Source: Gracilibacillus orientalis (GTDB taxonomy: Bacteria; Bacillota; Bacilli; Bacillales; Amphibacillaceae). From it: 64,000 nt of DNA. The notes beneath the pieces were generated by a model. The model did no database searches. It was not told the DNA's origin and saw nothing but the letters and a program-made list of their open reading frames with translations. Positions 35,070 to 44,891 of the stretch are shown here, piece by piece. The stretch covers positions 124,001 through 188,000 of the forward strand of contig NZ_FOTR01000008.1 of NCBI RefSeq assembly GCF_900114645.1, in the 5' to 3' direction. Made by a program: the position numbers and the translations under genes. Numbering within the stretch: the first letter of the stretch is position 1; the number at the start of each line of letters is the position of its first letter.

Positions 35070-35144
35070 ATACAACCACAAAAGCACTATGCTAAGGATA
35101 TCAAGCGAATTTATTCTTTTGTTTCAAAGCCCATCCTCTTTGAA

Positions 35145-35187
35145 AACATAAAAAAATACTAAATACGCTAACATTTGTATTTAGTAT
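35145..35187 (-). terminator. Terminator of the ActP/LytST operon
   Basis: On the minus strand ATACTAAATAC / GTATTTAGTAT, 11-bp perfect stem with a 10-base loop, followed by seven T. It lies 84 bases after the response-regulator stop. Confidence 0.85.
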
Positions 35188-35270
35188 ATTAAATATAATT
35201 GATTCAATTTCGAGATTTTCTTCAAATGCAGATTTATCTGTTTAAAATGTTGCATTCATTGTCTGAATGG

Positions 35271-36005
35271 TCAATTTAATCCTTGTAACATATCAAAAAA
35301 TTCTTTTGATACCGTTCTGCTCATCGGAACTTGCGATTTATTTTTGTCATTAATGACAATATTATAGGCTCCATTAAACCACGGGGCAATCTCCTCGATT
35401 GCATCCAGATTTACCAGATAACTTCGATGTGGTCGATAAAAAGGATATGCGAATAACTTTTCTTCTAGTTCTTTTAAATTCATTTTTGTCTCAATTACTT
35501 CATTCGTTAACGTGTGTAAGAGTAGCTGTCTTCCTTCACGCACTGCATATCCAATCTGCAACGGGTCGATAACAACCATTTTTTTATCAGTAGAAATAAT
35601 CAGCTTCTCAATTTTCGGCTTTTTATTTTGCTTTTTCTTAAGTTCTCCTCGCACTCGTTCCATCGCTGTATCAAAACGTGCTTTGTCAAAAGGCTTCAAT
35701 AAGTAATCTGTGGCTTGGAGATCAAATGCCTGAACAGCATACGTGTCATAGGCAGTAGTAAATACAATCACCGGCTCGTTCCCATCTTCTTGACGCAATG
35801 CTTCCGCTGCTTCCAAGCCGGTGAGACCAGGCATATGTATATCCAGAAATAACACATCCGGTTTATAGTCATGATATAACTGTAGCAATTGTTCCCCATT
35901 TTCTGCACTTGGACATACTATCACATCGTCTTCCTGCTCAAGTAGATATGTCAGTTCTTCACGTCCCAGACGCTCATCCTCTGCAATCATTACTTGAATC
36001 TTCAT
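35271..36005 (-). CDS. LytT/YehT-type response regulator (LytTR DNA-binding)
   Basis: A 244-residue regulator. The receiver domain has Asp9-Asp/Glu pocket (MIAEDE), phospho-acceptor Asp55 in VLFLDIHMPG, Thr in VFTTAY and Lys in LLKPF. The LytTR domain (about 135-240) carries YRPHRSYLVNLDAI. It overlaps the kinase gene by one base, so is its partner. The adjacent symporter operons are likely targets, as LytST-like systems in Bacillota and YehUT/YpdAB in enterics control pyruvate or carboxylate carriers. Confidence 0.92.
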   Translation of the reverse strand: MKIQVMIAEDERLGREELTYLLEQEDDVIVCPSAENGEQLLQLYHDYKPDVLFLDIHMPGLTGLEAAEALRQEDGNEPVIVFTTAYDTYAVQAFDLQATDYLLKPFDKARFDTAMERVRGELKKKQNKKPKIEKLIISTDKKMVVIDPLQIGYAVREGRQLLLHTLTNEVIETKMNLKELEEKLFAYPFYRPHRSYLVNLDAIEEIAPWFNGAYNIVINDKNKSQVPMSRTVSKEFFDMLQGLN

Positions 36006-37756
36006 TATACGCCACTCCTTGCATTGACTAGTATTTTAAAAGAAACAGAACTTCCTTTTTCCGGTATATTTCGGAAGTGCAGTCGACTTCCTTCTCCCAT
36101 AATTCCTTTTAATCGTTCATTAATATTATATAAGGCCGTTCCATTACCATTCTTTTGATCAATCGGCTCTATTCCAAGTAATGCCTGAATATCATCCGAA
36201 AAACCTTTACCATTGTCCCGAACTTCGATATATATCCACTCTTCTTTCCTTGTAATAATTAAATCGATTCTTCCTTTCATCTGTTTATCCTTTAACCCAT
36301 GCTGAATACAATTTTCAATGAGAGGCTGTAATGTTGCTGGCGGTATCAACACATCCTCGAGATCTTGATCAATTAATTTGTTAATGATTAACTGATCCAT
36401 GAAGCGTGCAGTAACAATTTCCACATAGGCATTGACGTGTTCAAGCTCATTTTTCAAGGGAATCAGTTTTTTGCTGGCAATGGTCAGATTCGCCCGCATA
36501 TAGTGACTCAGCTGTATTAGTATATGACGTGCCTTTTCCTGATTGACCCGCATTAGGGAATGTAGCAGATTAAAAGTATTGAATAAAAAATGTGGATTAA
36601 TCTGTGCTTGAAGATTTCGTATTTCCGCTTCCTTCAATAGTTTTTTCATTCTTTCCGCCTCAAACCCACTGATTTGATTGGAAATAATCGTTCCAAGACC
36701 TTTGGCAAGTTCAATTTCAACGGCCCGAATCTGTTGAGAATGTCGAAAATATAAGTTAATCAGACCGATGATCTCACCGGAACGGTAAATCGGTACCATG
36801 ATCGCCGTTTTCAATGGACAAGCATCAAAGCGGCACTGGATACCTTCTCTATCGTAGGCAACTTGGATATCCCCTGTATCAAGCGCTTTATGCGAAAGTC
36901 TCATTTTGAGGGGCTCCCCTAATCGATGATGGTCATCACCAAGACCTACATGGCTAAGTACCTTCTGTTTATCCGTAATGGCAATCGCAGCAACATCGAG
37001 TTCACCAAACAGAAGCCTTGCCATTTTGTCTGCATTAGAAATTAACGAAGCATCCTGAAGAATTGGTAGTGCTTTTTCCGCAATCGATAAAGCTCGGTTT
37101 GTTTCAATCGCTGCTTCTCTTTCCGTTTCATTAAGCGCAGCACGGATAACCATTGTGAAAATGGCGAGGGCAACGGCATTGGTAATCACAAGCGGGATAC
37201 CAATTGTATTTACTAGCTCCACACCTTTTTCTTGATCAGATATAAAAATCAGTAGCAAACCCATATGTAAAACCGGTGGGAACATACCAATAAATAATGC
37301 CTTCCCCGGTGCGATGACCCGTTCATCCGAGAAAAACTGACCTGTCCACCCTGTAATTAAGCCTGCAAGAGGGTTAATCAAACTGTTGGCAACCCAAGCC
37401 TCTCCACCCATAAATCCAAGGTAGATACCCGTAATAACTCCTGCTCCAAGTCCGACATATGGTCCACCAAGTAGCCCGGCAATCATGACCACTACTGTAC
37501 TGAAACCGATCAGCACCTCACTAGATGTCACATCAGTAATTCTCGATTCAAGCACTAACGTGTCCATTCGAATTAACACACCGGTATGCGTCCCTAGTAT
37601 CCCAATAAAACCGAAGACGAGCGCAAGATAAATCACTGTATCGATTGCTATATCCCGGTCTAGTAATGATCGGAAACCTGGTATTTGTGTTAACATGAAG
37701 GCAGCTAACAGAAGCAAGCCGATCCGTTCAAACAAAACAATGGTGAGGTCAATCAT
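36005..37756 (-). CDS. LytS/YehU-type sensor histidine kinase
   Basis: A 583-residue kinase with a 5TM-LYT sensing region (about 1-180, including GLLGGPYVGLGAGVITGIYL), a GAF domain (about 220-350), the phospho-His in AQINPHFLFNTFNLLHSLMR and the ATPase N-box LQPLIENCIQHGLKD with a G-box near residue 545. It overlaps the symporter gene by eight bases. The kinase probably senses an extracellular or cytoplasmic carboxylate. Confidence 0.92.
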   Translation of the reverse strand: MIDLTIVLFERIGLLLLAAFMLTQIPGFRSLLDRDIAIDTVIYLALVFGFIGILGTHTGVLIRMDTLVLESRITDVTSSEVLIGFSTVVVMIAGLLGGPYVGLGAGVITGIYLGFMGGEAWVANSLINPLAGLITGWTGQFFSDERVIAPGKALFIGMFPPVLHMGLLLIFISDQEKGVELVNTIGIPLVITNAVALAIFTMVIRAALNETEREAAIETNRALSIAEKALPILQDASLISNADKMARLLFGELDVAAIAITDKQKVLSHVGLGDDHHRLGEPLKMRLSHKALDTGDIQVAYDREGIQCRFDACPLKTAIMVPIYRSGEIIGLINLYFRHSQQIRAVEIELAKGLGTIISNQISGFEAERMKKLLKEAEIRNLQAQINPHFLFNTFNLLHSLMRVNQEKARHILIQLSHYMRANLTIASKKLIPLKNELEHVNAYVEIVTARFMDQLIINKLIDQDLEDVLIPPATLQPLIENCIQHGLKDKQMKGRIDLIITRKEEWIYIEVRDNGKGFSDDIQALLGIEPIDQKNGNGTALYNINERLKGIMGEGSRLHFRNIPEKGSSVSFKILVNARSGV

Positions 37757-39254
37757 GCGAAACAGCCTCCTGTTTATCGCCGTAAAGTTTTAAGAACAGC
37801 TCTTCATAGCTTTTGTCGTCCCTCTTCCCTGCGAACGAACCAATCACACCACCGGCAAAACCGGCTGGAATTGATAGAATACCAGGATTAGAAAGTGGAA
37901 GAAAACCGATTCCCTCCGGACCTGAGACAACTAGTAGGATAGATATTAGAAAGCCACTTAATAGTGTTGTGTAGGCACCAACTCTGTTAAATCTCTTCCA
38001 GTAAAAAGTAAGAATAAGCAAAGGAAACAGGGTGGATGCAGCAATCGCAAATGTAATCGATACAAGAAAGGCTACATTACTTTCTTCCATTTCTATCGAT
38101 AAAAGGATCGACAATATACCGATCGCGACAGCTACGATTCTAGCTACCTGCAGCTGCTTTTTCTCTTCGACCTTTTTTTTCTTCCAAAGGTGGTAGTAGA
38201 TATCGTGCGCAAATGAGGAAGTTGCGGCAAAAATCAGGCCAGTCACAACGGCAATGATAGTTGCGAAGGCTACTGCCATCACAAAAGCAATCAGAAAATC
38301 ACCGCCAACAGTCTCTGCCAGCAATAATGCCGCCAAATTACCACTTGCATCCGCCTGTATCAATGTTTCACTTCCAACAAGCGCAATGGTTCCCACTCCC
38401 AAAATAAGAGTCATTATATAAAACAAGCCGATAATCCATGAGGCAGACATGGCGGAAACCCAAGCCTCTTTCGCATTTTTTACCGTTAAAAATCGGATTA
38501 GTATATGTGGAAGACCGGAAGTTCCTAAAATTAAGGTTAAAGTAAGCGAAACTTTCTCCACTGGGTGGGTGAACAGATTTCCGGGATGAAAATATAATTC
38601 TTCATGTGGACTCTGCTTTACCGCTTCATTTATTAGTCCAAATACATCCCAATTCACCCACGACAGCAGAATAAACACAACCAGTAGTGTGCCAGCCATC
38701 AGCAGTACAGTTTTTATAATCTGTACCCAAGATGTTGCCAGCATTCCACCAAAAGCTACATACACCGTCATTAAAACACCGATAATGCACACGGCTACAC
38801 GGAAATCTACGCCAAGTAAAAGACGGATCAATAACCCAGAAGCAACGAGCTGCGGGATCATATACAAAACGGAAATACAGATACCACTGATAGCTACAGC
38901 AGCTCGCATCCTGTTTCCCGGAAAGCGGGCAGTGATCACATCTGCTACCGAGTAAGTGCCCAACCGGTGAACTGGTTCGACTATTAGTAGTAATAATATG
39001 ACATAGGAAATGAGAAAACCTGTCGCATACAAGAATCCATCATAGCCATAGAGCGCAATTAATCCGGTGATACCCAAAAAAGAAGCAGCGCTGATAAAAT
39101 CACCGGCAATCGCCATACCATTTTGCATGCCGGAAAGACTTCCTGACGCCACATAAAATTGATGGGCTGTTCTGCTCCGCTCTGCTGCCCAATGGGTAAT
39201 GACCAACGTACCAATTACAATAACTACGAAAAAAATAAAATAGGTGAAATTCAT
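37749..39254 (-). CDS. ActP-like sodium/solute symporter
   Basis: A 501-residue SSS-family protein with 13 helices. Conserved parts: GMAIAGDFISAASFLGITGL, ILGTSGLPHILIRFLTVKNA, ATSSFAHDIYYHLWKKK. Its start overlaps the stop of the DUF485 gene by four bases, matching the yjcH-actP pair of acetate importers. The kinase gene overlaps its end, making a symporter-sensor unit. Substrate acetate or another monocarboxylate by analogy. Confidence 0.9.
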   Translation of the reverse strand: MNFTYFIFFVVIVIGTLVITHWAAERSRTAHQFYVASGSLSGMQNGMAIAGDFISAASFLGITGLIALYGYDGFLYATGFLISYVILLLLIVEPVHRLGTYSVADVITARFPGNRMRAAVAISGICISVLYMIPQLVASGLLIRLLLGVDFRVAVCIIGVLMTVYVAFGGMLATSWVQIIKTVLLMAGTLLVVFILLSWVNWDVFGLINEAVKQSPHEELYFHPGNLFTHPVEKVSLTLTLILGTSGLPHILIRFLTVKNAKEAWVSAMSASWIIGLFYIMTLILGVGTIALVGSETLIQADASGNLAALLLAETVGGDFLIAFVMAVAFATIIAVVTGLIFAATSSFAHDIYYHLWKKKKVEEKKQLQVARIVAVAIGILSILLSIEMEESNVAFLVSITFAIAASTLFPLLILTFYWKRFNRVGAYTTLLSGFLISILLVVSGPEGIGFLPLSNPGILSIPAGFAGGVIGSFAGKRDDKSYEELFLKLYGDKQEAVSHD

Positions 39255-39550
39255 TGGCCACCTCCTTCATTCGTCTGTTTTACCCTTTCTTCTATACTCC
39301 GGTTAAATCGTTTCATGAAAAAGTAGTGCCAGATCCCTATTCCCCATGTCAGGAGAAATAAAATAAGGATATACCCCCATGCTAAGGGGAGGAAATATTT
39401 ATTTTGTTCTGAAATAAAATTGGTTAACATGATGGGAAACAATATATAAAAGAGAACAATGATTGCAACAGTAGAGATGAGAATACGGTGTTTTTTCTTT
39501 ATGTAATCACACGTTTCGTAAGCGTTTTCATTTATGTGGCTATTTTTCAC
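39251..39550 (-). CDS. DUF485-like membrane protein
   Basis: A 99-residue protein with two helices: TVAIIVLFYILFPIMLTNFI and LPLAWGYILILFLLTWGIGI, with a basic C-terminus. The length and position directly before an ActP-like symporter match DUF485 (YjcH) proteins. GTG 39550 follows AGAGGAGGA. It heads the four-gene operon with symporter, kinase and regulator. Confidence 0.8.
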   Translation of the reverse strand: MKNSHINENAYETCDYIKKKHRILISTVAIIVLFYILFPIMLTNFISEQNKYFLPLAWGYILILFLLTWGIGIWHYFFMKRFNRSIEERVKQTNEGGGQ

Positions 39551-39694
39551 GCTAATCCTCCTCTTTGAAGGAATTAATTAAATTGCCTTTATCATATGCA
39601 ATTATATCGGAGCATGTATAATTAAGTCAATTTTGTGAACGAGAATGCAAAAGTATATGATCATATATGAAAAATAATTACCTATAACACCATT

Positions 39695-39732
39695 ATTATT
39701 GTCAACCATATTTTAATAGGGTTGACAATAAT
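39695..39732. promoter_or_regulatory. BirA operator of bioY-bioB
   Basis: ATTATTGTCAACC and its exact reverse complement GGTTGACAATAAT are separated by 12 bases, the form of the biotin repressor site in Bacillota. It lies 42 bases before bioY. Confidence 0.92.
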
Positions 39733-39773
39733 ATCTTTTTCATTTAATCTATTTTTGGGAAAGGAGAGAAATA

Positions 39774-40376
39774 ATGCACAATAATAAGCGTTTCACAGCA
39801 ATAGATATTACCATCGGCAGTATATTTATTGCCTTAATGACAGTAGGAGCAAACATTACATCGATTGCACCTTTCATGGTGATAGGAGGTGTGCCAATCA
39901 CCTTACAAACTTTTTTTGCGATACTAGCGGGACTTATTTTAGGTAGTCGACTGGGTGCCATCTCGATGTTGGTATACATGTTGCTAGGATTAGCTGGTGC
40001 ACCAATTTTCGCCCAGTTCAAAGGTGGTATATCGACACTTGTATCTCCAACTTTTGGTTTCATTGTTTCTTTTATCTTAATCGCATATGTTACAGGTAAA
40101 CTGATAGAGAAGAAACGTAGCTTCCCTGTCTATATCACTGCTGCATTAATTGCGATGATAATCAATTATCTTTTTGGAGCTAATTGGATGTATGCTGCCT
40201 ATCTTCTGTGGTTTGATGCTCCTGAAGGGTTCTCCTATAAACTAGTTTGGTATTGGTTGGCAGTTCCTTTACCTAAGGATATCGTGCTATCGATTGGGGC
40301 AGGAATGTTTGCTCATCGACTTGAAAAAAGTATCCTGTCCAAAAGTATGTTTCGAAACCAACAGAATATTGCGTAA
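39774..40376 (+). CDS. bioY: Biotin transporter BioY
   Basis: A 200-residue S component of the ECF biotin importer with six helices. The conserved motifs are TSIAPFMVIGGVPITLQTFF and LIYMLLG-like MLVYMLLGLAGAPIFAQFKG. ATG 39774 follows AAAGGAGAG. It lies behind the BirA operator and 14 bases before bioB, so both are repressed by biotin through BirA. The ECF energizing genes are not in this window. Confidence 0.95.
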   Translation: MHNNKRFTAIDITIGSIFIALMTVGANITSIAPFMVIGGVPITLQTFFAILAGLILGSRLGAISMLVYMLLGLAGAPIFAQFKGGISTLVSPTFGFIVSFILIAYVTGKLIEKKRSFPVYITAALIAMIINYLFGANWMYAAYLLWFDAPEGFSYKLVWYWLAVPLPKDIVLSIGAGMFAHRLEKSILSKSMFRNQQNIA

Positions 40377-40390
40377 TAAGGAGGCATTAT

Positions 40391-41383
40391 ATGAGTGTTT
40401 GGCAACCATTAGCAAGAAAAGTCCTAGAGGCAGAAGAAATAACGGATCAGGAGGCACTTGCCGTTTTAGAATGTCCAAACGATGCATTATTAGATCTGTT
40501 AGATAGTGCCTACCAAGTTCGTAAACGGTACTATGGAAACAAAGTGAAACTCAACATGATTATCAACACGAAATCTGGTCTATGTCCAGAGAATTGTGGG
40601 TATTGTGCACAATCAAGAGATTCCACCGCCCCCATTGAAAAATATCGGATGATGGAGAAAGAGGCGATTGTTCAAGGGGCTAAACGCGCACATGAACAGA
40701 AATCGGGTACATATTGTATTGTAGCTAGTGGTCGAGGACCGTCCAAACGGGAGCTTGCTACGGTAACTTCAGCTGTTGAGGAGATCAAACAACATTACGA
40801 CATCAAAATTTGTGCTTGCTTAGGACTATTAGAACCAGAGCAAGCCAATCAGTTAAAAGAAGCAGGTGTAGATCGCTACAACCACAATATTAATACCTCA
40901 GAAAATCATCATGATCATATAACGACAAGTCATAGTTACTATGATCGTGTAGCAACAGTGAATGCAGCAAAAGCATCTGGTATCTCACCATGTTCTGGCG
41001 TAATTGTCGGTATGAAGGAGAAAAAAGAAGATGTTATTGAAATGGCGCGAGCATTAAAGGCACTGAATGCCGATTCAATCCCAGTTAATTTCTTGCATGC
41101 GATGGATGGGACATTACTAGAAGGGACAAACGAATTAACCCCGACGTATTGTTTAAAAGTTCTTTGTTTATTTCGTTTCATCAATCCTACAAAAGAAATA
41201 CGTATATCCGGCGGAAGAGAAGTTAACTTGAGAAGCCTTCAACCTTTTGGACTTTATCCTGCTAATTCCATTTTTATAGGTGATTACTTAACAACAGAAG
41301 GACAAACTGGCCTAAAAGATCATAAAATGATAGAAGATCTCGGCTTTGAAATCGATTATGTTACGACGGAAGAAATAGTATAA
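40391..41383 (+). CDS. bioB: Biotin synthase BioB
   Basis: A 330-residue radical-SAM enzyme that inserts sulfur into dethiobiotin. The Fe-S motif is CPENCGYC, and the second-cluster ligands include Arg in RISGGREVNLRSLQP and the conserved YNHNINTSENHH. ATG 40391 follows TAAGGAGG. None of the other biotin genes (bioW/A/F/D) are adjacent, so the strain may import dethiobiotin or an earlier precursor via BioY and finish the pathway. Confidence 0.96.
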   Translation: MSVWQPLARKVLEAEEITDQEALAVLECPNDALLDLLDSAYQVRKRYYGNKVKLNMIINTKSGLCPENCGYCAQSRDSTAPIEKYRMMEKEAIVQGAKRAHEQKSGTYCIVASGRGPSKRELATVTSAVEEIKQHYDIKICACLGLLEPEQANQLKEAGVDRYNHNINTSENHHDHITTSHSYYDRVATVNAAKASGISPCSGVIVGMKEKKEDVIEMARALKALNADSIPVNFLHAMDGTLLEGTNELTPTYCLKVLCLFRFINPTKEIRISGGREVNLRSLQPFGLYPANSIFIGDYLTTEGQTGLKDHKMIEDLGFEIDYVTTEEIV

Positions 41384-41440
41384 AGTTAAAGCTAAAAACA
41401 ACTTATACAGAGAACCCTCTATCTATCAGTGAAAACATTT

Positions 41441-41482
41441 CTTACGGACTTTTTACCTATTATAAAAAACTTCGTCCGTAAG
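41441..41482. terminator. Inverted repeat after bioB
   Basis: CTTACGGAC / GTCCGTAAG, 9-bp perfect arms with a 24-base loop, 58 bases after the bioB stop. The downstream T-run is poor, so its role as terminator is uncertain. No gene is seen between 41384 and 41659. Confidence 0.45.
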
Positions 41483-41659
41483 ATTAGTTCTTTAGAACTC
41501 CCCTAAAATCCAGACTCCATCACCTTCCATACACAACTACAGGCTTATAAAATGATTCTTTTTTACTAAAAATATAAAAACATTTAACATTATCTTAATA
41601 TAAGTTTGTTACAATTTGTCGATGTAAGGATAATTACCTAGGAACTGGAGGATATCAAA

Positions 41660-43396
41660 TTGAAGTTTAATTTCGGCAGGTTAGGTAAAAAACGAAAAAA
41701 GATACAAAAGAAAACATATAAACAAGAACTTTTAGAAAAGGTTCATTTACGAACTAGATTACTATTTTTATTTGTTGCCCTATTAATCATTTCCATTACT
41801 GCTGTAGGACTAAGTTCTTACTTAAAAGCAAAAGATACAACCATGGAAACCATCGAAAACCGGTTAACACGTGAAGGTGAACTGATGGCATACATAGCTG
41901 AAAATCTGAAATTCTTATATGTTAGTGACGATGATTACTTTATGCAACAATTAGAAGTGAATATCCGCTCGCAAAAAGATAAGCTAGAAGAAGAAGGTAT
42001 TGTCGCTGACATGTACTATATCATTGATGAGGATGTAACACCATCTCAAGTTAGTAATGAAAGTAGCATCACTTTTTCTGATTCTTTAATTGATAGAATG
42101 CTTGACCGAAACAAAGGCATCATTCACGAAGAGATTGATGGCATCGATTATACGATGGTTGTCGAAGATCTCAATTCACAAATTGGTGGATTATACATTC
42201 TAGCTGTACCCAACCAATCTTATATGGGGCCAGTTAATGACATGGCTCAAACTATTATTATCGTAATGATCATTAGTTTAATCTTCTCTGTTTTAATCAT
42301 CATATTATTCGTTAGAAGTATAACAAAACCATTAACGAAATTACAGAATACGATGAAAGAAGCCCGGGAAGGAAACTTAAGTGATACGAGCGAAATTAAT
42401 ACAACCATACCGGAAGTTATATCATTACATAAGAGTTATGACGCTATGATAAATCAAATGCGTCTAATGTTGAGTGAACTCAACGATACTACTTCCGAAT
42501 TAGAAACGACTGGGGTGCAATTAAAAGATTCTTCGGGCAATACCTTATCATCCAGTCACCAATTGATTGAAGCTATTAATGTTGTGAAAAGAGGGGCGGA
42601 ACAAACCGCTAATAGCTCAGAAAATAGTTCCAATAGCTTCCATGAGATGAAAGAAAAGATCTTTTCTATACTAGAGAATATGAATATGGTCTATAACAGT
42701 TCAGAGGATATGAATAATTCTGCAGCATCTGGCGAGAAAAATATGATAAAGCTCATTAAAATGATTACTTCCTTTGAACAAGACTTTAAACATATGAACG
42801 AAACCATTCAAGAAGTAAATGCTCATTCATCCTCCATTACCAGTTTAGTAGACTTAATTAAAGGGATAGCAGAACAAACAAAGCTTCTAGCATTGAATGC
42901 CGCCATTGAAGCAGCTAGAGCAGGTGAATCTGGCAAAGGCTTTGCTGTTGTAGCTAATGAAGTCAGGAAGCTAGCAGAGCAGGCTTCCAATGCAACAAAG
43001 GAAATTACATACTCTATCTCAGAAATGGATAGTGTAACGACACAAGCATCACACGAATTTGATCAAATGCATGCAAAAGTTACGTCTAACTTAACAATAG
43101 CAAACGAATCGAAATTTTCAATGGATGAATTAATGAAAGAAATAGATACCGTTAGTAACAGCATCCAAAGTATGGAAGGTGAACTGCAAAACCTGCATAA
43201 GGTTTTACCTGAACTTGAACAAGCAACCGTTAGCTTTTCATCTGTCTCTCAAGAAACATTAGCAAGTGCTGAAGAAATGTATAGTACAAGTGATGAACAG
43301 GTCCATCAAATGGAAAGAACACACGAAATCGGCTTAAAACTGACCGATTTATCTCAATCACTTTCTAAGCTCACCAAGCGATTTCATGTTAATTAA
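41660..43396 (+). CDS. Methyl-accepting chemotaxis protein
   Basis: A 578-residue chemoreceptor. A first helix ([18 protein letters not shown]) lies at about 34-52, then an extracellular ligand domain of about 150 residues of the single-Cache type, a second helix ([20 protein letters not shown]), a HAMP domain with [10 protein letters not shown], and the signalling hairpin with the tip [20 protein letters not shown] and [18 protein letters not shown] 41660 follows GGAGGATA. Ligand unknown. Confidence 0.92.
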   Translation: MKFNFGRLGKKRKKIQKKTYKQELLEKVHLRTRLLFLFVALLIISITAVGLSSYLKAKDTTMETIENRLTREGELMAYIAENLKFLYVSDDDYFMQQLEVNIRSQKDKLEEEGIVADMYYIIDEDVTPSQVSNESSITFSDSLIDRMLDRNKGIIHEEIDGIDYTMVVEDLNSQIGGLYILAVPNQSYMGPVNDMAQTIIIVMIISLIFSVLIIILFVRSITKPLTKLQNTMKEAREGNLSDTSEINTTIPEVISLHKSYDAMINQMRLMLSELNDTTSELETTGVQLKDSSGNTLSSSHQLIEAINVVKRGAEQTANSSENSSNSFHEMKEKIFSILENMNMVYNSSEDMNNSAASGEKNMIKLIKMITSFEQDFKHMNETIQEVNAHSSSITSLVDLIKGIAEQTKLLALNAAIEAARAGESGKGFAVVANEVRKLAEQASNATKEITYSISEMDSVTTQASHEFDQMHAKVTSNLTIANESKFSMDELMKEIDTVSNSIQSMEGELQNLHKVLPELEQATVSFSSVSQETLASAEEMYSTSDEQVHQMERTHEIGLKLTDLSQSLSKLTKRFHVN

Positions 43397-43400
43397 TTCA

Positions 43401-43433
43401 AAAACACCTAGAGATAACCACTCTAGGTGTTTT
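43401..43433. terminator. Bidirectional terminator
   Basis: AAAACACCTAGAG / CTCTAGGTGTTTT, 13-bp perfect stem with a 7-base loop between the chemoreceptor and the convergent RpiR gene. Confidence 0.9.
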
Positions 43434-43439
43434 ATTCTA

Positions 43440-44294
43440 CTATATCCTTTTCACCATGATGGCTTCGCGCATTTTATTTAGCGCTTCTTGCCCCTCTTCG
43501 CCCCTATTCATCAATACATTCACATATAATAAATCAATTAATGTCAACTGGGCAATCCGAGAAGAAAATGCTTCCGTTTTGAAATCGGTTTCCCCTGAGC
43601 TTGTATAAAGCGGGATATGTACAGCAGCACTTAACGTCGATTTCGCAAAGTTCGTAATCGCAATCGTTTTTACTTCATTCTTTTTCAATACATTTAAAAT
43701 ATGTAAGATATCCTTAGATGATCCTGAGTGAGAAATAAGCATTGCGCAATCCTTCTCATTCAGTTGTGAAGCTGCCATCAACTGTAAATGAGTATCTACT
43801 GTAGCTTGAACCGGAAGTCCAGTGCGAATAAACTTATGATAAGCGTCTAAAGCTACCGTATTGGAACCCCCACTACCAAAAAAGTGAATTTGGCGCGCTG
43901 ACAATAATATATTTACAGCCTTTTGTAATTGTTCTTCATCTATAATCTGTAATGTTTCTTCCAAGGATTGAATATTGGTACGAAAAACCTTTGCGGCCAC
44001 CGTATCAATCGCGTCACCGCTATCCACATCTTCATGAATATCTTGCATAGAGGACACTACTTCAGAAGCTAACGCAATCTTCATTGCTTGGTAACCTTTA
44101 TAACCTATCCGCTTACAAAATCTAAAAACGGTTGAATCCGCAACATCCAAATCCTCCGCAAGCTGATTAATGGAAGAATGAATAATTTGATTAGGATTTT
44201 TTAGAATGTAGTCAGCAATCTTTCTTTCAGTGACACTAAACTTCGGATAATCTCTTCGTACTTTATCTAAGCACGTTTGCTCTCTTTTTCTCAT
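43440..44294 (-). CDS. MurR/RpiR family regulator (gluconate locus)
   Basis: A 284-residue regulator: an N-terminal HTH_6 domain (residues 1-77, INQLAEDLDVADSTVFRFCK) and a SIS sugar-phosphate-binding domain (about 110-240, IHFFGSGGSNTVALDAYHKF). The ATG at 44294 has AGGAGA at seven bases; upstream ATGs are less well placed. It is divergent from the gnd relic and gntP, with A/T palindromes between, so it should control gluconate uptake. Confidence 0.9.
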   Translation of the reverse strand: MRKREQTCLDKVRRDYPKFSVTERKIADYILKNPNQIIHSSINQLAEDLDVADSTVFRFCKRIGYKGYQAMKIALASEVVSSMQDIHEDVDSGDAIDTVAAKVFRTNIQSLEETLQIIDEEQLQKAVNILLSARQIHFFGSGGSNTVALDAYHKFIRTGLPVQATVDTHLQLMAASQLNEKDCAMLISHSGSSKDILHILNVLKKNEVKTIAITNFAKSTLSAAVHIPLYTSSGETDFKTEAFSSRIAQLTLIDLLYVNVLMNRGEEGQEALNKMREAIMVKRI

Positions 44295-44343
44295 TAGCAT
44301 TCTCCTGAAACAACGTTTAGTTTTCATTATACAAGATTAGTGT

Positions 44344-44424
44344 ACGAAAAAAATATTTTTTTGTAAACGGTTGAAAAAAGAATTTTTTTTCGTATAATGT
44401 ATGAAGAACGAAATTTTTTTCGAT
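44344..44424 (+). promoter_or_regulatory. Promoter and three RpiR-like operators of the gluconate locus
   Basis: TTGAAA (44371-44376) and TATAAT (44393-44398) are 16 bases apart. Three A/T-tract palindromes surround it: ACGAAAAAAATATTTTTTTG (44344 on), TTGAAAAAAGAATTTTTTTT (44371 on) and ACGAAATTTTTTTCGAT (44408-44424). Such GAAA-TTTC dyads are typical for RpiR-type regulators. Confidence 0.65.
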
Positions 44425-44439
44425 AGAGGATTGGTGATA

Positions 44440-44840
44440 ATGCAAATAGGCAGGATAGGTTTAAGAAAAATGGGATACCAGTTATCGTTAAATCTAATTA
44501 AGAAACGGTAACCATAGACTAAGAGTGTAGGAAATACAAATATCCTCTGATCTTTTAATAAAGTTTTTGCTCATGATACAACGGAAAAGGCATTACTACA
44601 CATTGCTTCAAATAATGGTGAAACCGCTATTTTGATATTCTTAAAAAGTACTTTTTCTTATGATTATGAAAAGGTTACCAAAGTGTGGAACAACGGCTCT
44701 TTCATTCATGGTTAATGGAGTTAACGGAAAATACTTTTGGAAGCGATCCAAAATGAAAGGCTTTATGCGCTCATTATGAAAAGTGGAAAGTAGAGACAGC
44801 ACTCCACAATGAATTCGGTGGGCATGCTGTAACCAAATGA
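44440..44840 (+). pseudogene. 6-phosphogluconate dehydrogenase relic (gntZ/YqeC type)
   Basis: The start reads MQIGRIGLRKMGYQLSLNLI then a stop; the family form is an N-terminal Rossmann turn with GLGKMG. Further pieces are readable: YDYEKVTKVWNNGSFIHGWL and a tail LHNEFGGHAVTK with a stop at 44838. Most of the enzyme (normally about 300 residues) is missing and the rest is shifted through several frames. The relic keeps the promoter and position expected for the first gene of a gluconate operon. Confidence 0.85.
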
Positions 44841-44891
44841 TAAAGTGAGACTTATCAAAATAAAAATTAATCAACAAAGGATGGAAACAAC

